Notes: generated from the sequence alone by a model not told the origin. 64,000 nt of DNA from Acidobacteriaceae bacterium (GCA_903642235.1 CAHJWL010000015.1:1-64000), one strand, 5' to 3'. Counted from the stretch's first letter, positions 16,101-24,710 are shown. Made by a program: numbers and translations.

Positions 16101-17557
16101 GTCTGCACGATTTCGAGGATCGAGCGCAGCGCGATCCTGTTGAGGGAGACGTTCAGCAAAGCATGCGCGCGCTGAACCGGCGTAAGTGTCACGGACTCAA
16201 CCGGTGCCTTCGCGCCCACGCCTGTTGCTGCCTTGTTTGCCGTCTGCGCGGCGGCCACTGTGGTCGGCGAGGCTGCGGGTGCGCTCGCCGGCACCTCACC
16301 CAGCCAGTTCGAGATCCGCAGCTCGCCAGTGGCGCTTCCGCCACCTGGCAGATACCCTGTAAGCGCCGTAAATAATAGCTCGGTCGGTGTGACGTGCAGC
16401 TGTGCGCCTCCGTTAATGTCATGTACACGCACGCTCGCATTGCGGTATGCGGCATCATGCAGCTTCACCTCACCCACAACCAGATACCCCTTAACGCAAT
16501 CAGGATCCGCCGGCAAGGCCTTTGTGCTCGGTGCGACCGCATCTTTCGGGTGCCGCCGCTGCCAGAAGTGCGGCTGTTTCTGCGCCTCCTGCGGCGCGGT
16601 CGTGCAGTTGTGCCCCTTCACGTGCACCTCAAGTGATCCCGCGTTCAGGCCGTCTACCCCACTCAGCACCGCAATCTGCGTCAGCTCGAGATTTCCGTCA
16701 ACCGCCGCTGCAAACTCCGGCTTCGCGAAATGGTTCAACGAGCCTGTTGCCGTCAGCTGTGAGTGCTCCCCCGTATGCAGGTCAAAGGCCTTGAGAACAG
16801 CCGCATCCCGGCCAAGCTCCGCCTCAACGTGCAGTTTGGACTGTGCCTCCGGCTCTTTCGCCATCTTCGTCCGCAGATCGTGCAGATCGATGTTCATTCC
16901 ATAACGATCGCTGGCTGACAGGTAGTTCACCTGCGCATCCAGATCCTTCGCCGCCACATCGAACGGAATCGCCCGGTCATTGATGACGACCAGTCCGTTC
17001 GCAAGCTCCACCCGTCCGGCCTGTAGATCCAGCAACGTATCCTGCACTGGCGTTGTGCTTGTGCTCGGCTTCTTCGGCACCGGCTGGTTTGTTTTGCCAT
17101 CCTTGTCGATAATCAGGTGCACATGCGGCTGCTCTACCCGCAGAAAGCTCAGCCCGATATGCGACTGCGCCCCCTTGCCGACCGTATGCGAGATCACGGT
17201 GTTGATCTTCGCCCGCAGCAGAATCTTGTCTGCGGCAAGATAGGGCGCCTCCCCCGGTCCTTCCAGCCCATGAATCACCAGACCGTCCGCCTCGACCGCC
17301 AGATGCCAGAGACGCAGACTGATGGCGCCGACCTCAACCCGCCCACCGGTCGCATCCTCAAGCGTGCTGACCAACTGCTTCCGCACGCGCGCCTCGAAGT
17401 CCGGCGTTGTCGTGTACCAGGTCAGACCGGCAGCGAGAAGCAGGACCAGCAGAAGCAGACTACCCCCCGTCCAGGCCAGCACCTTTGCCATGGTCCGGGA
17501 TAGATGCAGCGCACCTGATCGCCTCATGCTGCCATCGTTGCTGCTCGGCTCACTCAT
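13196..17557 (-). CDS. tamB: Translocation and assembly module protein TamB
   Basis: 1453 residues. TamB-like proteins are inner-membrane-anchored, periplasm-spanning beta-taco proteins that move phospholipids or help insert outer-membrane proteins with an Omp85 partner. Seen here: a single N-terminal membrane anchor (about 24-47, VLAWTGGSLLLLVLLLAAG) followed by the AsmA-like FEARVRKQLVSTLEDATGGRVEVG. A very long beta-repeat body follows. The C-terminal DUF490 domain ends with LKPTYRSEPPLTEADIFSLL and ALGKTQEEA. It overlaps the SurA-like gene by ATGA and is third in the Omp85-SurA-TamB operon, which strongly supports the call. Confidence 0.93.
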   Translation of the reverse strand: MSEPSSNDGSMRRSGALHLSRTMAKVLAWTGGSLLLLVLLLAAGLTWYTTTPDFEARVRKQLVSTLEDATGGRVEVGAISLRLWHLAVEADGLVIHGLEGPGEAPYLAADKILLRAKINTVISHTVGKGAQSHIGLSFLRVEQPHVHLIIDKDGKTNQPVPKKPSTSTTPVQDTLLDLQAGRVELANGLVVINDRAIPFDVAAKDLDAQVNYLSASDRYGMNIDLHDLRTKMAKEPEAQSKLHVEAELGRDAAVLKAFDLHTGEHSQLTATGSLNHFAKPEFAAAVDGNLELTQIAVLSGVDGLNAGSLEVHVKGHNCTTAPQEAQKQPHFWQRRHPKDAVAPSTKALPADPDCVKGYLVVGEVKLHDAAYRNASVRVHDINGGAQLHVTPTELLFTALTGYLPGGGSATGELRISNWLGEVPASAPAASPTTVAAAQTANKAATGVGAKAPVESVTLTPVQRAHALLNVSLNRIALRSILEIVQTKSGDFGFDTAFSGPLKAEWGGPATEIADTVNVDADVKFAPTGVRGRGALASIPLSGEAVAQYRGQQQVVNIDRLLARTPQSTIDASGVLGVNKGDSLTALRLDASVRDLGEYDQLLTSLGVQSNGRKGSAALPIVLHGSLGFQGTARGSLANVDVKGHLQANDLILHAGTQADVHIDSVVADAEYQPRGLSVGNSTIRRGSAVLTATGSFAPRRIVSRRGAVSYVWDDGSTVDAKVTLNNALLDDVLDLAGQKGKYPVTGTLSVNGQAQGTLKALNGSGEVNLRDGMAYGERYDSVLVDATVQGKQIEATKLLVTLHGMQIAGNGGYNMASEQLHAHVQGDTLLLSKFDSVQKQQLPVDGVLNLRADAQGTVAEPGLRATIGLTQITYSGQQIGEVTAEAHTQGKTAYLTLNSTLAGAELAANATTQLVGDYDTQAKLTLRGLDIAKPMALLASSPGLKASSRIDGVITVSGPLKTPAALAGTAELNPLEATLQGITLKSEGPLRASLRNGTATLEPLHVTGQDTDLRADGSAVVLGVTDAKGGKLDVHATGSINTAIAHTFDPDVIAKGKVEFKIAAGGRVKDPELTGTVDFEHVDAALDGVSNGLTNLNGQLMFNENRLEAKSLTATTGGGQLTFGGFVMYKGGVYADLSLKAQKVRYRLNGLSTTADADIRLQGGADGARLSGSVLITRFTVGADVDFAAFAGPGGVAPPPDPNSLLNKILLDIKVTSSPQLDFQNSYAKLAGTVNLAVRGTLVEPTVLGRVQITDGSATFAGTKYQLQRGNIYFTNPVRIDPVIDLDATARVENYDVTIGVHGTSTSLKPTYRSEPPLTEADIFSLLALGKTQEEAQISSTQQTQAGTDPTTNALLGGALNATVSNRVSKLFGGGSVKIDPAFVGTLGNSGPRITVQQQLTQQLSVTFATSVNAQTQQLIQVAYQLNENQSLVATRDEVGVFSIVYKLRQRYR

Positions 17558-18417
17558 ACGGGGTCCGCTCCATCCTGCACAATCTGTACCGTACCCTGCG
17601 CCCGCAGGGATCGCAGCCAGTCTGAAAGCAGGCCGCTTACCTGCTGCTGCAGCAGAACCTCCTGTATGCGGTCCGACAACTTAGCCAGCGCGGGAGCTTT
17701 CACCTTCTGCCTGGCATACGCCGGCAGCATGGTCTTCTCGTAGTAGTCCTCGATCTCCGCATGCGAGATCCGGATACCGGATCGAAAGCGAACTTCTATA
17801 AACTGCAGGGCCTCCATCCGCTCACGCCAGTACGACCGCACCTCATTGCTGGTCACGCCGTGCGCCGCGAGAAATCTGGCCCAGTCAGCGTCGCTCTCGC
17901 AGTGCGCCTGCTTGCACGCCGGGATCTCTTTTCGTAACTGATCCAGTTGCGTATCGATCTCCGCCTCAGTAATTCCGTGCTGCGGCTGCAGCTTTGCCTG
18001 CTGCAGAAGGAGCCGCCTGTCTACCAGGCGTTCAATTGCCTTCTCGCGTGTGGTGCTTCCCTCAGGCGAGGAGATCGGCTGAAACGCCGCCATCCGCCGC
18101 TCTTCTTCCACATCGCTCTCAAGCACCACGTCGCCATTCACCACAGCCACCACGCGGTCCAGCAGTACGCCGGCATTGGTCGGAGCCGGCGCTGCCTCCT
18201 GCGCCTCCTCGGCCTTCGCCGCCGAGTCTGCACTTGTCGTCTGCTGTGCTCTCGTCGTCTGGTCCGGATTGGACACGGCGCCGCCAGTCGTGGGTGTCGC
18301 TCCCGGAGCCTGCGCCCGGACCAACCCTGTCCACGCGGCCAGAAGCGCCAGAGCGAGCATCCGCCCCAGCCGCACCTTTGCTTTGACTCTCGCGATCTTT
18401 TTAGAAACGTCTCGCAT
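17554..18417 (-). CDS. SurA N-terminal-domain chaperone lacking a PPIase domain
   Basis: 287 residues with a signal sequence (ML­ALALLAAWTG region, cleavage near VRAQ), then a low-complexity Thr/Ala/Gln linker. The SurA_N helical fold covers about 84-270: LLDRVVAVVNGDVVLESDVE, IERLVDRRLLLQQAK, VRSYWRERMEALQFIEVRF. SurA-type chaperones escort unfolded outer-membrane proteins to the Omp85 machinery. No parvulin domain follows, so it is a chaperone-only variant. Two nucleotides separate it from the omp85 stop, and its own stop overlaps tamB, so all three should be made together. Confidence 0.87.
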   Translation of the reverse strand: MRDVSKKIARVKAKVRLGRMLALALLAAWTGLVRAQAPGATPTTGGAVSNPDQTTRAQQTTSADSAAKAEEAQEAAPAPTNAGVLLDRVVAVVNGDVVLESDVEEERRMAAFQPISSPEGSTTREKAIERLVDRRLLLQQAKLQPQHGITEAEIDTQLDQLRKEIPACKQAHCESDADWARFLAAHGVTSNEVRSYWRERMEALQFIEVRFRSGIRISHAEIEDYYEKTMLPAYARQKVKAPALAKLSDRIQEVLLQQQVSGLLSDWLRSLRAQGTVQIVQDGADPV

Positions 18418-18419
18418 CG

Positions 18420-21400
18420 TTAGAAGCTCTGTCCAATGCTGAAGAAGAAGTTGATATGGCTTGCCTGCCCAACATGCGGCGCGGCGCTGCTGCTGAAGTC
18501 GTAAAGCACCGGGTACACCGGCGGGTTGAGGTTGTAGCTCAGATCGACACGAACAGGTCCGACCGGCGTGTTATAGCGCGCTCCCAGGCCGATCGCATGC
18601 GAGAAGTAGTTGAAGTTACACGTCCCCACATGCGTCGTCTGCACCTTAACGCTTGAGACATCCCGGCAGGTGTCCTGGTCCGGCTGGTGAAAACGAAGAA
18701 AGCTCGGAAACATCTCGCTCGCGTTTTGAAAGACATTTCCCATGTCGTGGAAGAGCACGAAGTTCACGCTGCTTCCTACCACCGGCAGCACCGGCGCCGG
18801 CAGACGAAGCTCCAATTGATTCAGGAACACCGCCGTCCCTCCCACCGGATAGCCTGTCTGGAGGTCGCGCGGACCAGCGCCGTTGATCGAGAATCCACGA
18901 TGCGACGTCGCTCCACCCGCATAGAGCCGCTCCGGCAGCGGCACCGCCGTGCAGCTTGCGTTCGTCGTCAACAGAATGCCGCGGCATGGATTCGTTGAGC
19001 TGTTCTGGTCGCCGACGTTTGGGTTGGGGCCGTAGTTCTGCTCGACTCCGATACGCGTGTTCCGCGCAAAGACATACTTGCGCTTGCCAAAGGAGTAATA
19101 GCTCGAAAACGATCCATCGAAGCGATTGAAATCCGTCTGCGATCCGAACTTCGAAGACGCGAAGAAGGTCGTCACGGTCGTGTACGAGCCCTTTGTCGCA
19201 TCGAGCTGCGACGGCGCACGGCGGTCGTGGTACCACGTCACACCCGGGCCGCCTACACGGACCGGCTGGCTCAACAAGGGAATCAGATTCGCCGACACCT
19301 GCAGACTGTTCGGGTCCACCGACACGCGCCGGTACTGGAAGTCGTAGATCAACGTATCCGTCTTCGGAATGCGCTGTGTCAGCCGCACATCTCCCTGCAG
19401 CGTCGAGGCAGCAAAGGTCGTAATGTTCTGCACATTCGAGTACCCGCCCGTCGCCGACGCCGTGAGATTCGGATTGCCAAACAGATCCGGATTGCTGAAC
19501 GTCAGCTGCGCGATGCGCTCGAGCAGGCCATACGTCGTGTGCAGCGTCAGCGACTCCTGCGTCCCTCGCAGATTGATGCGCGACACATCGAGGGACGCCC
19601 GCGGACTTACGCTCGCTCGCCCATCCTGTGACGTCGTACTCTCCGGGCTGATACCGAGAAGAATGGCTGATGCCGGCGAGATCATCCCGCGGCTCGGCGT
19701 GCCCGTCTGCGCTTCAAAGCCGAATCCGTAGGTCACATCCCACCGCTTGGCTTCGGTCAACTGCAGCAGCACATTCTTCTCGGGGAGCTGCCCATTTGGG
19801 TTCTGGGTCACTGCCGTTACCTGGTTGAAGAGCGCCAGATTGTAGAGGTTTCTCTGTGTATCGAGCAGCGCCGTCTGGTCAAGTGGATCCTTCGCGTGAA
19901 CCAGGATCTTCGGGTTCACCACGTCCTCCCGCACATGGTTCTCGCCGGACTTTAACACCTTGTCGATCAGGACGTGTGGCCCTTCCGCCACCGCGAGCGT
20001 CACATTCGTCTTTGTCGGGTCGGCCTTGTCGACCTCCTGCCGAATCGTCACCTTTGACTGCTCAAAGCCCTGACTCAGGAAGTAGCTCTGCACCACATCC
20101 CGGTCGCCTGAGAGTGTAATGAGCGAGAAGGGCTGGCCCATCTGCGTGTTCAGCATGCTGCGTACCGCGTCTGATCGGGTCTCGTCCACGCCATCGAGTG
20201 CAACCGTGCCAAAGGTCTGCTGTGGCCCTTCAACGACCGTGTACTTCACGCTTACGTCCGCTACCTTCAGCGGCTTGCCGTCTTTGTCATCCACATCGCT
20301 GACGGTCGGCGTGACCTTGGTCTGATTGAAACCGTTCGACCTGTAGAGTCCCTGGATCGCCGCCACATCGTTCTGCACCAGGGCCTGGCTGTACCGGCCG
20401 CTGCGCAGATAATTGTCCGCCTTCTGCACTCTCAGCCGCTCGCGCAGCAGATCGTCACTGAAGTACTTATTACCCGCGAAGCTCACGTCCAGCACCTTAT
20501 GTTTCGCGCCCTTGTCCGCGGTAAAGATCACGCGCTCGGCATTCGTCCCTTCACCGAGGACCTTGTACTCAACCCGCGCATCAAAGTATCCCTGCTGCTG
20601 CAGAAACTCGCGGATATTATGCGATCCCTCGTTCAGCAGGTCATTGTCAATCGTGCCCTCTTCAAAGATCGGAATCAGCAGCTTCAATCGTGCGTTTGAG
20701 ACCTTCACGCCTTCGATGAGAACCTTGACCTCCGGCCCCTGATTTGCCGAAAAGGTATAGTTCAGGCGATCTTTCGCCGCATCGTAGGTCGACTTCGTCA
20801 GAGTGATCGTTCCCTCCAGCCGATTCTTCTTCTGGTACACGCCGCGAAGATCGCTCAGGGCGTTTGACGTTGTGTCGCGCGTCACCTTGCTCTTGAGCTT
20901 CAGCTTGCCCTTCTTGCGGAACTCCTTCTCGGTCAGCCCAGGATCCTGCCCCGTTACGATCACATCACCAACCCGCGCCTGCGGCCCAAGCGTGACCGTA
21001 TACGTCACGTTTACCTGCTTCGTGTCGCGCTCCCGCAACGTCTCGGACGTCACTTTGGACTCGTAGTACCCGTTCTGCTCAAGCGTTTGCTGAATGCCCT
21101 GTGCTCCGGCCGGCACCTGGCTCGGTGAAAACGGCGTTCCCGGATCCAGCTTTGTCGCAAACTCCAGCAGCGACGTCAGCCGTTCGCTCTTGATATTTCG
21201 CACGGCCACCCGGCCCACAAAGAATCGCGGCACTCCCGCAAACGTCAGGGTCACCCCGTCGCCGTTCGTCTCCGCGCGCACGGCGATATCGCGGTAAAGT
21301 CCACTCGCAAACAGCCGTCTCGTACTCTCTCGCACCAGATCCGGCTCAAGCGGCTGCCCCGGCTTCTGTGACAGCTCCGCAGGCAGCGTCTCCGTGCTGC

Positions 21401-21800
21401 TGAACGTCACTCCCGAGAACACGATCTTCGACACGGTTCGGTCCTTGTAAGTCCATAGCGACCCCTTCTCGCCGACCGTCAGTTCCCGGATTGCCTTCCC
21501 CTGGATGACCTTGTCCTGTGTCGTCTCCACCGGCGTGGCGGCGTTCGTGGGCTCATTCGAAGGTGTCGGGCTTTGTCCCTGGACGGCTGGCAGTGTGTTT
21601 GTTGCAGGTGCGCCGCTCTGGGAGGCCGCAGGTGTGCTCTCCGGCGAGCCGCCCGGTGTCTGCGCGTACAGGGCGCTCCCCGCTCCCAGCATCAGCCAAA
21701 GACAGGCCGAGACCGCGTCTGTAACCCGGCCCGCCTTTGGGTACCCGGAGACGCCGCCGCTGACCTTTGTTGCCACCTCTGCTTGGCCCAACCGACCCAC
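18420..21800 (-). CDS. Omp85-family outer membrane assembly protein (BamA/TamA-like)
   Basis: 1126 residues. GTG start with AAGGAGAG 4 nt upstream; a signal segment lies near residues 27-46 (AVSACLWLMLGAGSALYAQ). A Pro/Thr/Ser-rich linker (about 47-95) precedes several POTRA repeats (about 115-690) recognisable by NGYYESKV, QQGYFDARVEYKV, SNGFNQTKV and SQGFEQSKV. A beta-barrel follows with the Omp85 signature HRGFSINGAGPRD near 950 and a terminal Phe. With SurA-like and TamB genes directly downstream it looks like a TAM-like export/assembly unit; whether it is the cell's main BamA is open. Confidence 0.92.
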   Translation of the reverse strand: MGRLGQAEVATKVSGGVSGYPKAGRVTDAVSACLWLMLGAGSALYAQTPGGSPESTPAASQSGAPATNTLPAVQGQSPTPSNEPTNAATPVETTQDKVIQGKAIRELTVGEKGSLWTYKDRTVSKIVFSGVTFSSTETLPAELSQKPGQPLEPDLVRESTRRLFASGLYRDIAVRAETNGDGVTLTFAGVPRFFVGRVAVRNIKSERLTSLLEFATKLDPGTPFSPSQVPAGAQGIQQTLEQNGYYESKVTSETLRERDTKQVNVTYTVTLGPQARVGDVIVTGQDPGLTEKEFRKKGKLKLKSKVTRDTTSNALSDLRGVYQKKNRLEGTITLTKSTYDAAKDRLNYTFSANQGPEVKVLIEGVKVSNARLKLLIPIFEEGTIDNDLLNEGSHNIREFLQQQGYFDARVEYKVLGEGTNAERVIFTADKGAKHKVLDVSFAGNKYFSDDLLRERLRVQKADNYLRSGRYSQALVQNDVAAIQGLYRSNGFNQTKVTPTVSDVDDKDGKPLKVADVSVKYTVVEGPQQTFGTVALDGVDETRSDAVRSMLNTQMGQPFSLITLSGDRDVVQSYFLSQGFEQSKVTIRQEVDKADPTKTNVTLAVAEGPHVLIDKVLKSGENHVREDVVNPKILVHAKDPLDQTALLDTQRNLYNLALFNQVTAVTQNPNGQLPEKNVLLQLTEAKRWDVTYGFGFEAQTGTPSRGMISPASAILLGISPESTTSQDGRASVSPRASLDVSRINLRGTQESLTLHTTYGLLERIAQLTFSNPDLFGNPNLTASATGGYSNVQNITTFAASTLQGDVRLTQRIPKTDTLIYDFQYRRVSVDPNSLQVSANLIPLLSQPVRVGGPGVTWYHDRRAPSQLDATKGSYTTVTTFFASSKFGSQTDFNRFDGSFSSYYSFGKRKYVFARNTRIGVEQNYGPNPNVGDQNSSTNPCRGILLTTNASCTAVPLPERLYAGGATSHRGFSINGAGPRDLQTGYPVGGTAVFLNQLELRLPAPVLPVVGSSVNFVLFHDMGNVFQNASEMFPSFLRFHQPDQDTCRDVSSVKVQTTHVGTCNFNYFSHAIGLGARYNTPVGPVRVDLSYNLNPPVYPVLYDFSSSAAPHVGQASHINFFFSIGQSF

Positions 21801-22121
21801 TTTCTCTCCTTCGTTCCACTCGCTTCCAAGGGCTTCTACACCTCCGAGGGAAACGGCACACTCACTTCAGGATCAACGCGCCAGTACCTTTGGCTTACGT
21901 CCGTTCTGCTCACAGTCCTGCTCTTCGCCAAAGCGAACGACAAACAGGGCGTCTGTTGCTCCAAGACACCTTCAGCCCGCCTGTCGACCTGCCGCTCCTC
22001 TCGCGGGCCAAGCCCAGCCCTTCTATACTAACGAGAGCTTTGGATTTCGTCCTTCGAGGAATCAGCGCGGCCACCCTGCACCTCCGCAACTCCTCCTCAC
22101 GTACCTGTAGCCGCCTGCTCA
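21801..22121. other. Divergent promoter region between omp85 and thiF-like gene
   Basis: 321 bases without a supported gene. TATACT at 22026-22031 is a plausible -10 for the plus-strand thiF-like gene, giving a 5' leader of roughly 80 nt. The ribosome site of omp85 (AAGGAG) lies at the left edge. No clear -35, operator or structured RNA could be picked out. Confidence 0.4.
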
Positions 22122-23369
22122 ATGACCGTCCCCATCAATCCTGCCGTTCCACCATCCGCTTACCCTGCCATTCCCGGCCAGTCTCCCGATCACCTGCAGG
22201 CCCGCTACTCCCGACAGATCCTCTTTCCGGGTATCGGAGAGGCAGGTCAACGGAGGCTTGCTCACGCCTCCGTCGCCATCATTGGCGTGGGCGCTACCGG
22301 TGCGGCTACCGCCTCTTTGCTGGCGCGCGCCGGCGTCGGCCATCTCATCCTCGTTGACCGCGACTTCGTCGAGCCCTCGAACCTGCAGAGACAGATCCTG
22401 TTTGACGAGCAGGATGCAGGGGAGGCCCTCCCCAAGGCGGAGGCAGCGCGGCGTAAGCTCCTCGCGGCGAACTCCTCCATCCGCATCACCGCCCACATTG
22501 CCGATCTGGTCCCTGGAAACATTCACGACCTGCTCGGCTCCGCTGGTCTGCTCCTCGACGCCACCGATAACTTCGAGACCCGCTATCTGCTCAACGACTT
22601 CGCCGTGCAGCAGGGCATACCCTGGATCTACGCCGCTGCCGTGGGTGCCTACGCTGCCACCATGACCATCCTGCCCCGCCGACCGGCTGGCGAGAGCAGT
22701 CCCGCCGGCTGCCATCCTGCCCCTGAGCCTGTCAAATGTGAAGAGCCCCCGCATCTGCCTTCCGCAGCGGAGCGAAGCGACGCACCTTCCTCGACAGAGG
22801 TGCCCGCGCCCTACGCTCCGACCGCCTGCCTCGCCTGCATCTTCCCCAAGCCGCCCTCCGGCCCGGTCGAGACCTGCGATACCGCGGGCATCCTCGCGTC
22901 GGCAGTCAACCTCGCCGCATCCCTCCAGGTCACAGAAGCCCTGAAGATCCTCACCGGACAGCATCACCTTCTCCGCCGGTCCCTCGTCTCCTTTGATCTC
23001 TGGCAGCCCACGGCCGCCGCCCGTCTCGACCACGCGGAGATCTCCGCCGCCGCTCCCAGACCCGGATGCGAGGTCTGCGACCTCCGCAACTTTGCCCATC
23101 TCGCTGGCTCCGCACGCCCCCACATCACTCTGTGCGGCCGTGATTCTGTTCAGATTCACGAGCATCAGCGCCCCATCGATCTCGCCGCCATGCACCGGCA
23201 ACTGGCGGCCAACCCCGACCTCTCAGAGGTACGGTCGAACTCCCTCCTGCTTCGTTTCCGACGCGGCGCCCATACCCTTACCGTCTTCGCCGATGGCCGG
23301 GCGCTCATTCACGGCACGACTGACATCACCCTGGCCCGAAGCCTGTACGCCCGCTTCATCGGCTCCTGA
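22122..23369 (+). CDS. ThiF/MoeB/HesA-family E1-like adenylyltransferase
   Basis: 415 residues. These enzymes adenylate the C-terminal Gly of a ubiquitin-like sulfur carrier (ThiS or MoaD). Seen: YSRQILFPGIGEAGQRRL, the nucleotide-binding IIGVGATGAATASLLARAG, the Arg finger in NLQRQILFD, and DATDNFETRYLLNDFA. Zinc is likely held by CLAC (about 243) and CEVC (about 320). ETCDTAGIL carries the conserved Cys. A C-terminal module starting at ITLCGRDSVQI resembles ThiF/MoeB variants with an added domain. A Pro/Ser-rich insert of about 35 residues (around 190-235) precedes CLAC. No carrier gene is adjacent; moaD lies 17 kb away. The ribosome site is poor. Confidence 0.85.
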   Translation: MTVPINPAVPPSAYPAIPGQSPDHLQARYSRQILFPGIGEAGQRRLAHASVAIIGVGATGAATASLLARAGVGHLILVDRDFVEPSNLQRQILFDEQDAGEALPKAEAARRKLLAANSSIRITAHIADLVPGNIHDLLGSAGLLLDATDNFETRYLLNDFAVQQGIPWIYAAAVGAYAATMTILPRRPAGESSPAGCHPAPEPVKCEEPPHLPSAAERSDAPSSTEVPAPYAPTACLACIFPKPPSGPVETCDTAGILASAVNLAASLQVTEALKILTGQHHLLRRSLVSFDLWQPTAAARLDHAEISAAAPRPGCEVCDLRNFAHLAGSARPHITLCGRDSVQIHEHQRPIDLAAMHRQLAANPDLSEVRSNSLLLRFRRGAHTLTVFADGRALIHGTTDITLARSLYARFIGS

Positions 23370-23392
23370 TCGCCGGTACAAGGAACACCGTA

Positions 23393-23447
23393 GTACCCCA
23401 GGGGGTACGGCCGCGGACGCAACCTTTCCGAAAGCCTCATCCTCTAT
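23393..23447 (+). promoter_or_regulatory. Candidate ECF promoter with adjacent perfect palindrome
   Basis: A perfect inverted repeat GTACCCC-AG-GGGGTAC is at 23393-23408. Next come GCAACC (23419-23424) and TCTAT (23443-23447), with an 18-nt spacer. GCAACC/TCTA-like pairs resemble ECF-sigma promoters, so this may be the autoregulated promoter of the sigma factor starting at 23532. This is inference from position and motif. Confidence 0.4.
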
Positions 23448-23531
23448 CACAGCAGCGATGTCGGCAAGCTTGCGGTAGGCTTGGGGAAGCCTGATCGTAC
23501 CGGTACTACCTCCCAGGACGGAGTCAGGCAA

Positions 23532-24191
23532 ATGTATTCACAAGGTCAAATCATGAATCAAGCAAAGCCTGTGCCTGGCTCGTTCAAAAGAAATCCTCCC
23601 ATCGCAGGAGAAGCCGAAGCCATCGAAGCCGCAAAGAATGGCGACGCTGAGGCTTTTTCGAAGCTCTACGCTCTGCACAAACGACGCGTTTACACCCTGT
23701 GTCTCCGCATGCTCGGCAACGTCTCTGAAGCCGAGGACATGACGCAGGAGGCCTTTCTTCACCTCTTTCGCAAGATCGGCTCCTTCCGTGGAGAATCAGC
23801 CTTTTCCACCTGGCTGCACCGTCTAACCGTCAACCTCGTGCTGATGCATCTCCGTAAGAAGGGCCTGCAGCTGGTCTCGCTTGAAGAGACCATCAATCCC
23901 TCCGAGGAAGATGCTCCGAAGCGCGACTTCGGCGCCCGCGACCCACAGCTTGCCGGCTCCGTGGATCGTGTCGCGCTGGAGCGCGCCGTTGGCTCCCTTC
24001 CTCCCGGCTATCGCATGGTCTTCGTTCTCCATGACGTCGAAGGCTTCGAGCACAACGAGATCGCAACCATGCTCGAATGTTCAACCGGCAACAGCAAGTC
24101 ACAGCTCCACAAAGCTCGTCTCAAGCTGCGCGAACTTCTTCGTCAGTCTGAGGCCCTCCCTCTAACCGCACTCTCCGAGGTGCTCCAATGA
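23532..24191 (+). CDS. ECF-family RNA polymerase sigma factor (RpoE-like)
   Basis: 219 residues from the ATG at 23532 (GGAG 8 nt upstream); a second ATG at 23553 is possible. Region 2 (about 35-95) is clear: [37 protein letters not shown] and [16 protein letters not shown] charged linker follows. Region 4 (about 155-210) has [40 protein letters not shown] and RLKLRELL, a helix-turn-helix for the -35. The stop overlaps the next gene by ATGA, the usual layout for a sigma factor and its regulator. Confidence 0.93.
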   Translation: MYSQGQIMNQAKPVPGSFKRNPPIAGEAEAIEAAKNGDAEAFSKLYALHKRRVYTLCLRMLGNVSEAEDMTQEAFLHLFRKIGSFRGESAFSTWLHRLTVNLVLMHLRKKGLQLVSLEETINPSEEDAPKRDFGARDPQLAGSVDRVALERAVGSLPPGYRMVFVLHDVEGFEHNEIATMLECSTGNSKSQLHKARLKLRELLRQSEALPLTALSEVLQ

Positions 24192-24478
24192 CCGACCCCG
24201 GCACACAACTCAACCTGGAGGGCATGACTCCAGATGACTTCCAGGCCCGGCTTCCCGAACTCTTCGCTGCTGGCAGCGGACGTATCAGCGAGGATCCCCG
24301 TTTTGCAAAGTTCCTCCATGACAATCCCACCTGCGAGGCCCTCGTTCGCGATCTCGAATACATCGCCGATGCCGCCCGGCAGCTTCTTGATCCGGTTACG
24401 GACGAACCCAGTGACGCCGTCTGGGACAACATTCAAAGCAAACTGAAGATCGCCGCCGTAGGAGAAGAGCCCGTCTAA
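24188..24478 (+). CDS. Small acidic protein overlapping the sigma factor gene; candidate regulator
   Basis: 96 residues, soluble, acidic, with no membrane segment. By position an anti-sigma factor is expected, but the His-x3-Cys-x2-Cys zinc motif of ZAS-type anti-sigmas is absent; there is one Cys, in [20 protein letters not shown]. The helical C-terminal half ([21 protein letters not shown]) resembles the short partner proteins found after Acidobacterial ECF sigma genes. The ATG overlaps the sigma stop, implying coupled translation and near-equal amounts. I do not assign a function. Confidence 0.7.
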   Translation: MTDPGTQLNLEGMTPDDFQARLPELFAAGSGRISEDPRFAKFLHDNPTCEALVRDLEYIADAARQLLDPVTDEPSDAVWDNIQSKLKIAAVGEEPV

Positions 24479-24537
24479 CACGGCGCTGCTTCTTTCCCTT
24501 GCGTCCCTCACCGATCGGGAGTACCGTCATCACAGCG

Positions 24538-24624
24538 ATGAAGACGAATCACAGGACCAGCCGATTTACCTACTGCTACTGGTGGACTCCAGCGGCTGCG
24601 GCAGGTTCGTGTCTCTCTAGCTAG
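24538..24624 (+). CDS. Putative aromatic-amino-acid leader peptide of aroK
   Basis: A 28-codon ORF: MKTNHRTSRF then TYCYWWTPAAAAGSCLSS. Codons 10-16 contain Phe, Tyr, Tyr, Trp, Trp, all end products of the shikimate pathway. It ends 30 nt before the intrinsic terminator and 86 nt before aroK. ACCTACTGC (24568-24576, within the Tyr codons) can pair with GCGGCAGGT (24598-24606, one A-C mismatch). GGT(T)CGTG (24604-24611) can instead pair with CGCGACC (24655-24661), the 5' arm of the terminator. That gives the 1:2, 2:3 and 3:4 stems of a classical attenuator. GGGAG sits 16 nt before the ATG, which is far for a ribosome site. Translation and stalling are inferred. Confidence 0.7.
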   Translation: MKTNHRTSRFTYCYWWTPAAAAGSCLSS

Positions 24625-24653
24625 ACCTCCAAAAGAGACCCTCTCCTCCACAG

Positions 24654-24684
24654 CCGCGACCCACCCGGGTCGCGGTTTTGTTTT
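24654..24684 (+). terminator. Intrinsic terminator of the aroK attenuator
   Basis: 9-bp GC stem CCGCGACCC / GGGTCGCGG with a 4-nt loop, followed by TTTTGTTTT. It lies inside the leader, before aroK, and 175 nt after the sigma-partner gene. The 5' arm is also complementary to upstream leader sequence (24592-24598 perfectly; 24604-24611 with one bulge). It could simply end the sigma operon, but the leader ORF argues for attenuation. Confidence 0.88.
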
Positions 24685-24710
24685 GTCCCGCCCTTTGAAC
24701 CGGAGCCGTT

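Noticed and set aside
22119..23201. 360-codon minus-strand frame opposite the ThiF-like gene
   Set aside because: Gly/Asp/Val-rich mirror sequence; ThiF motifs lie on the plus strand.
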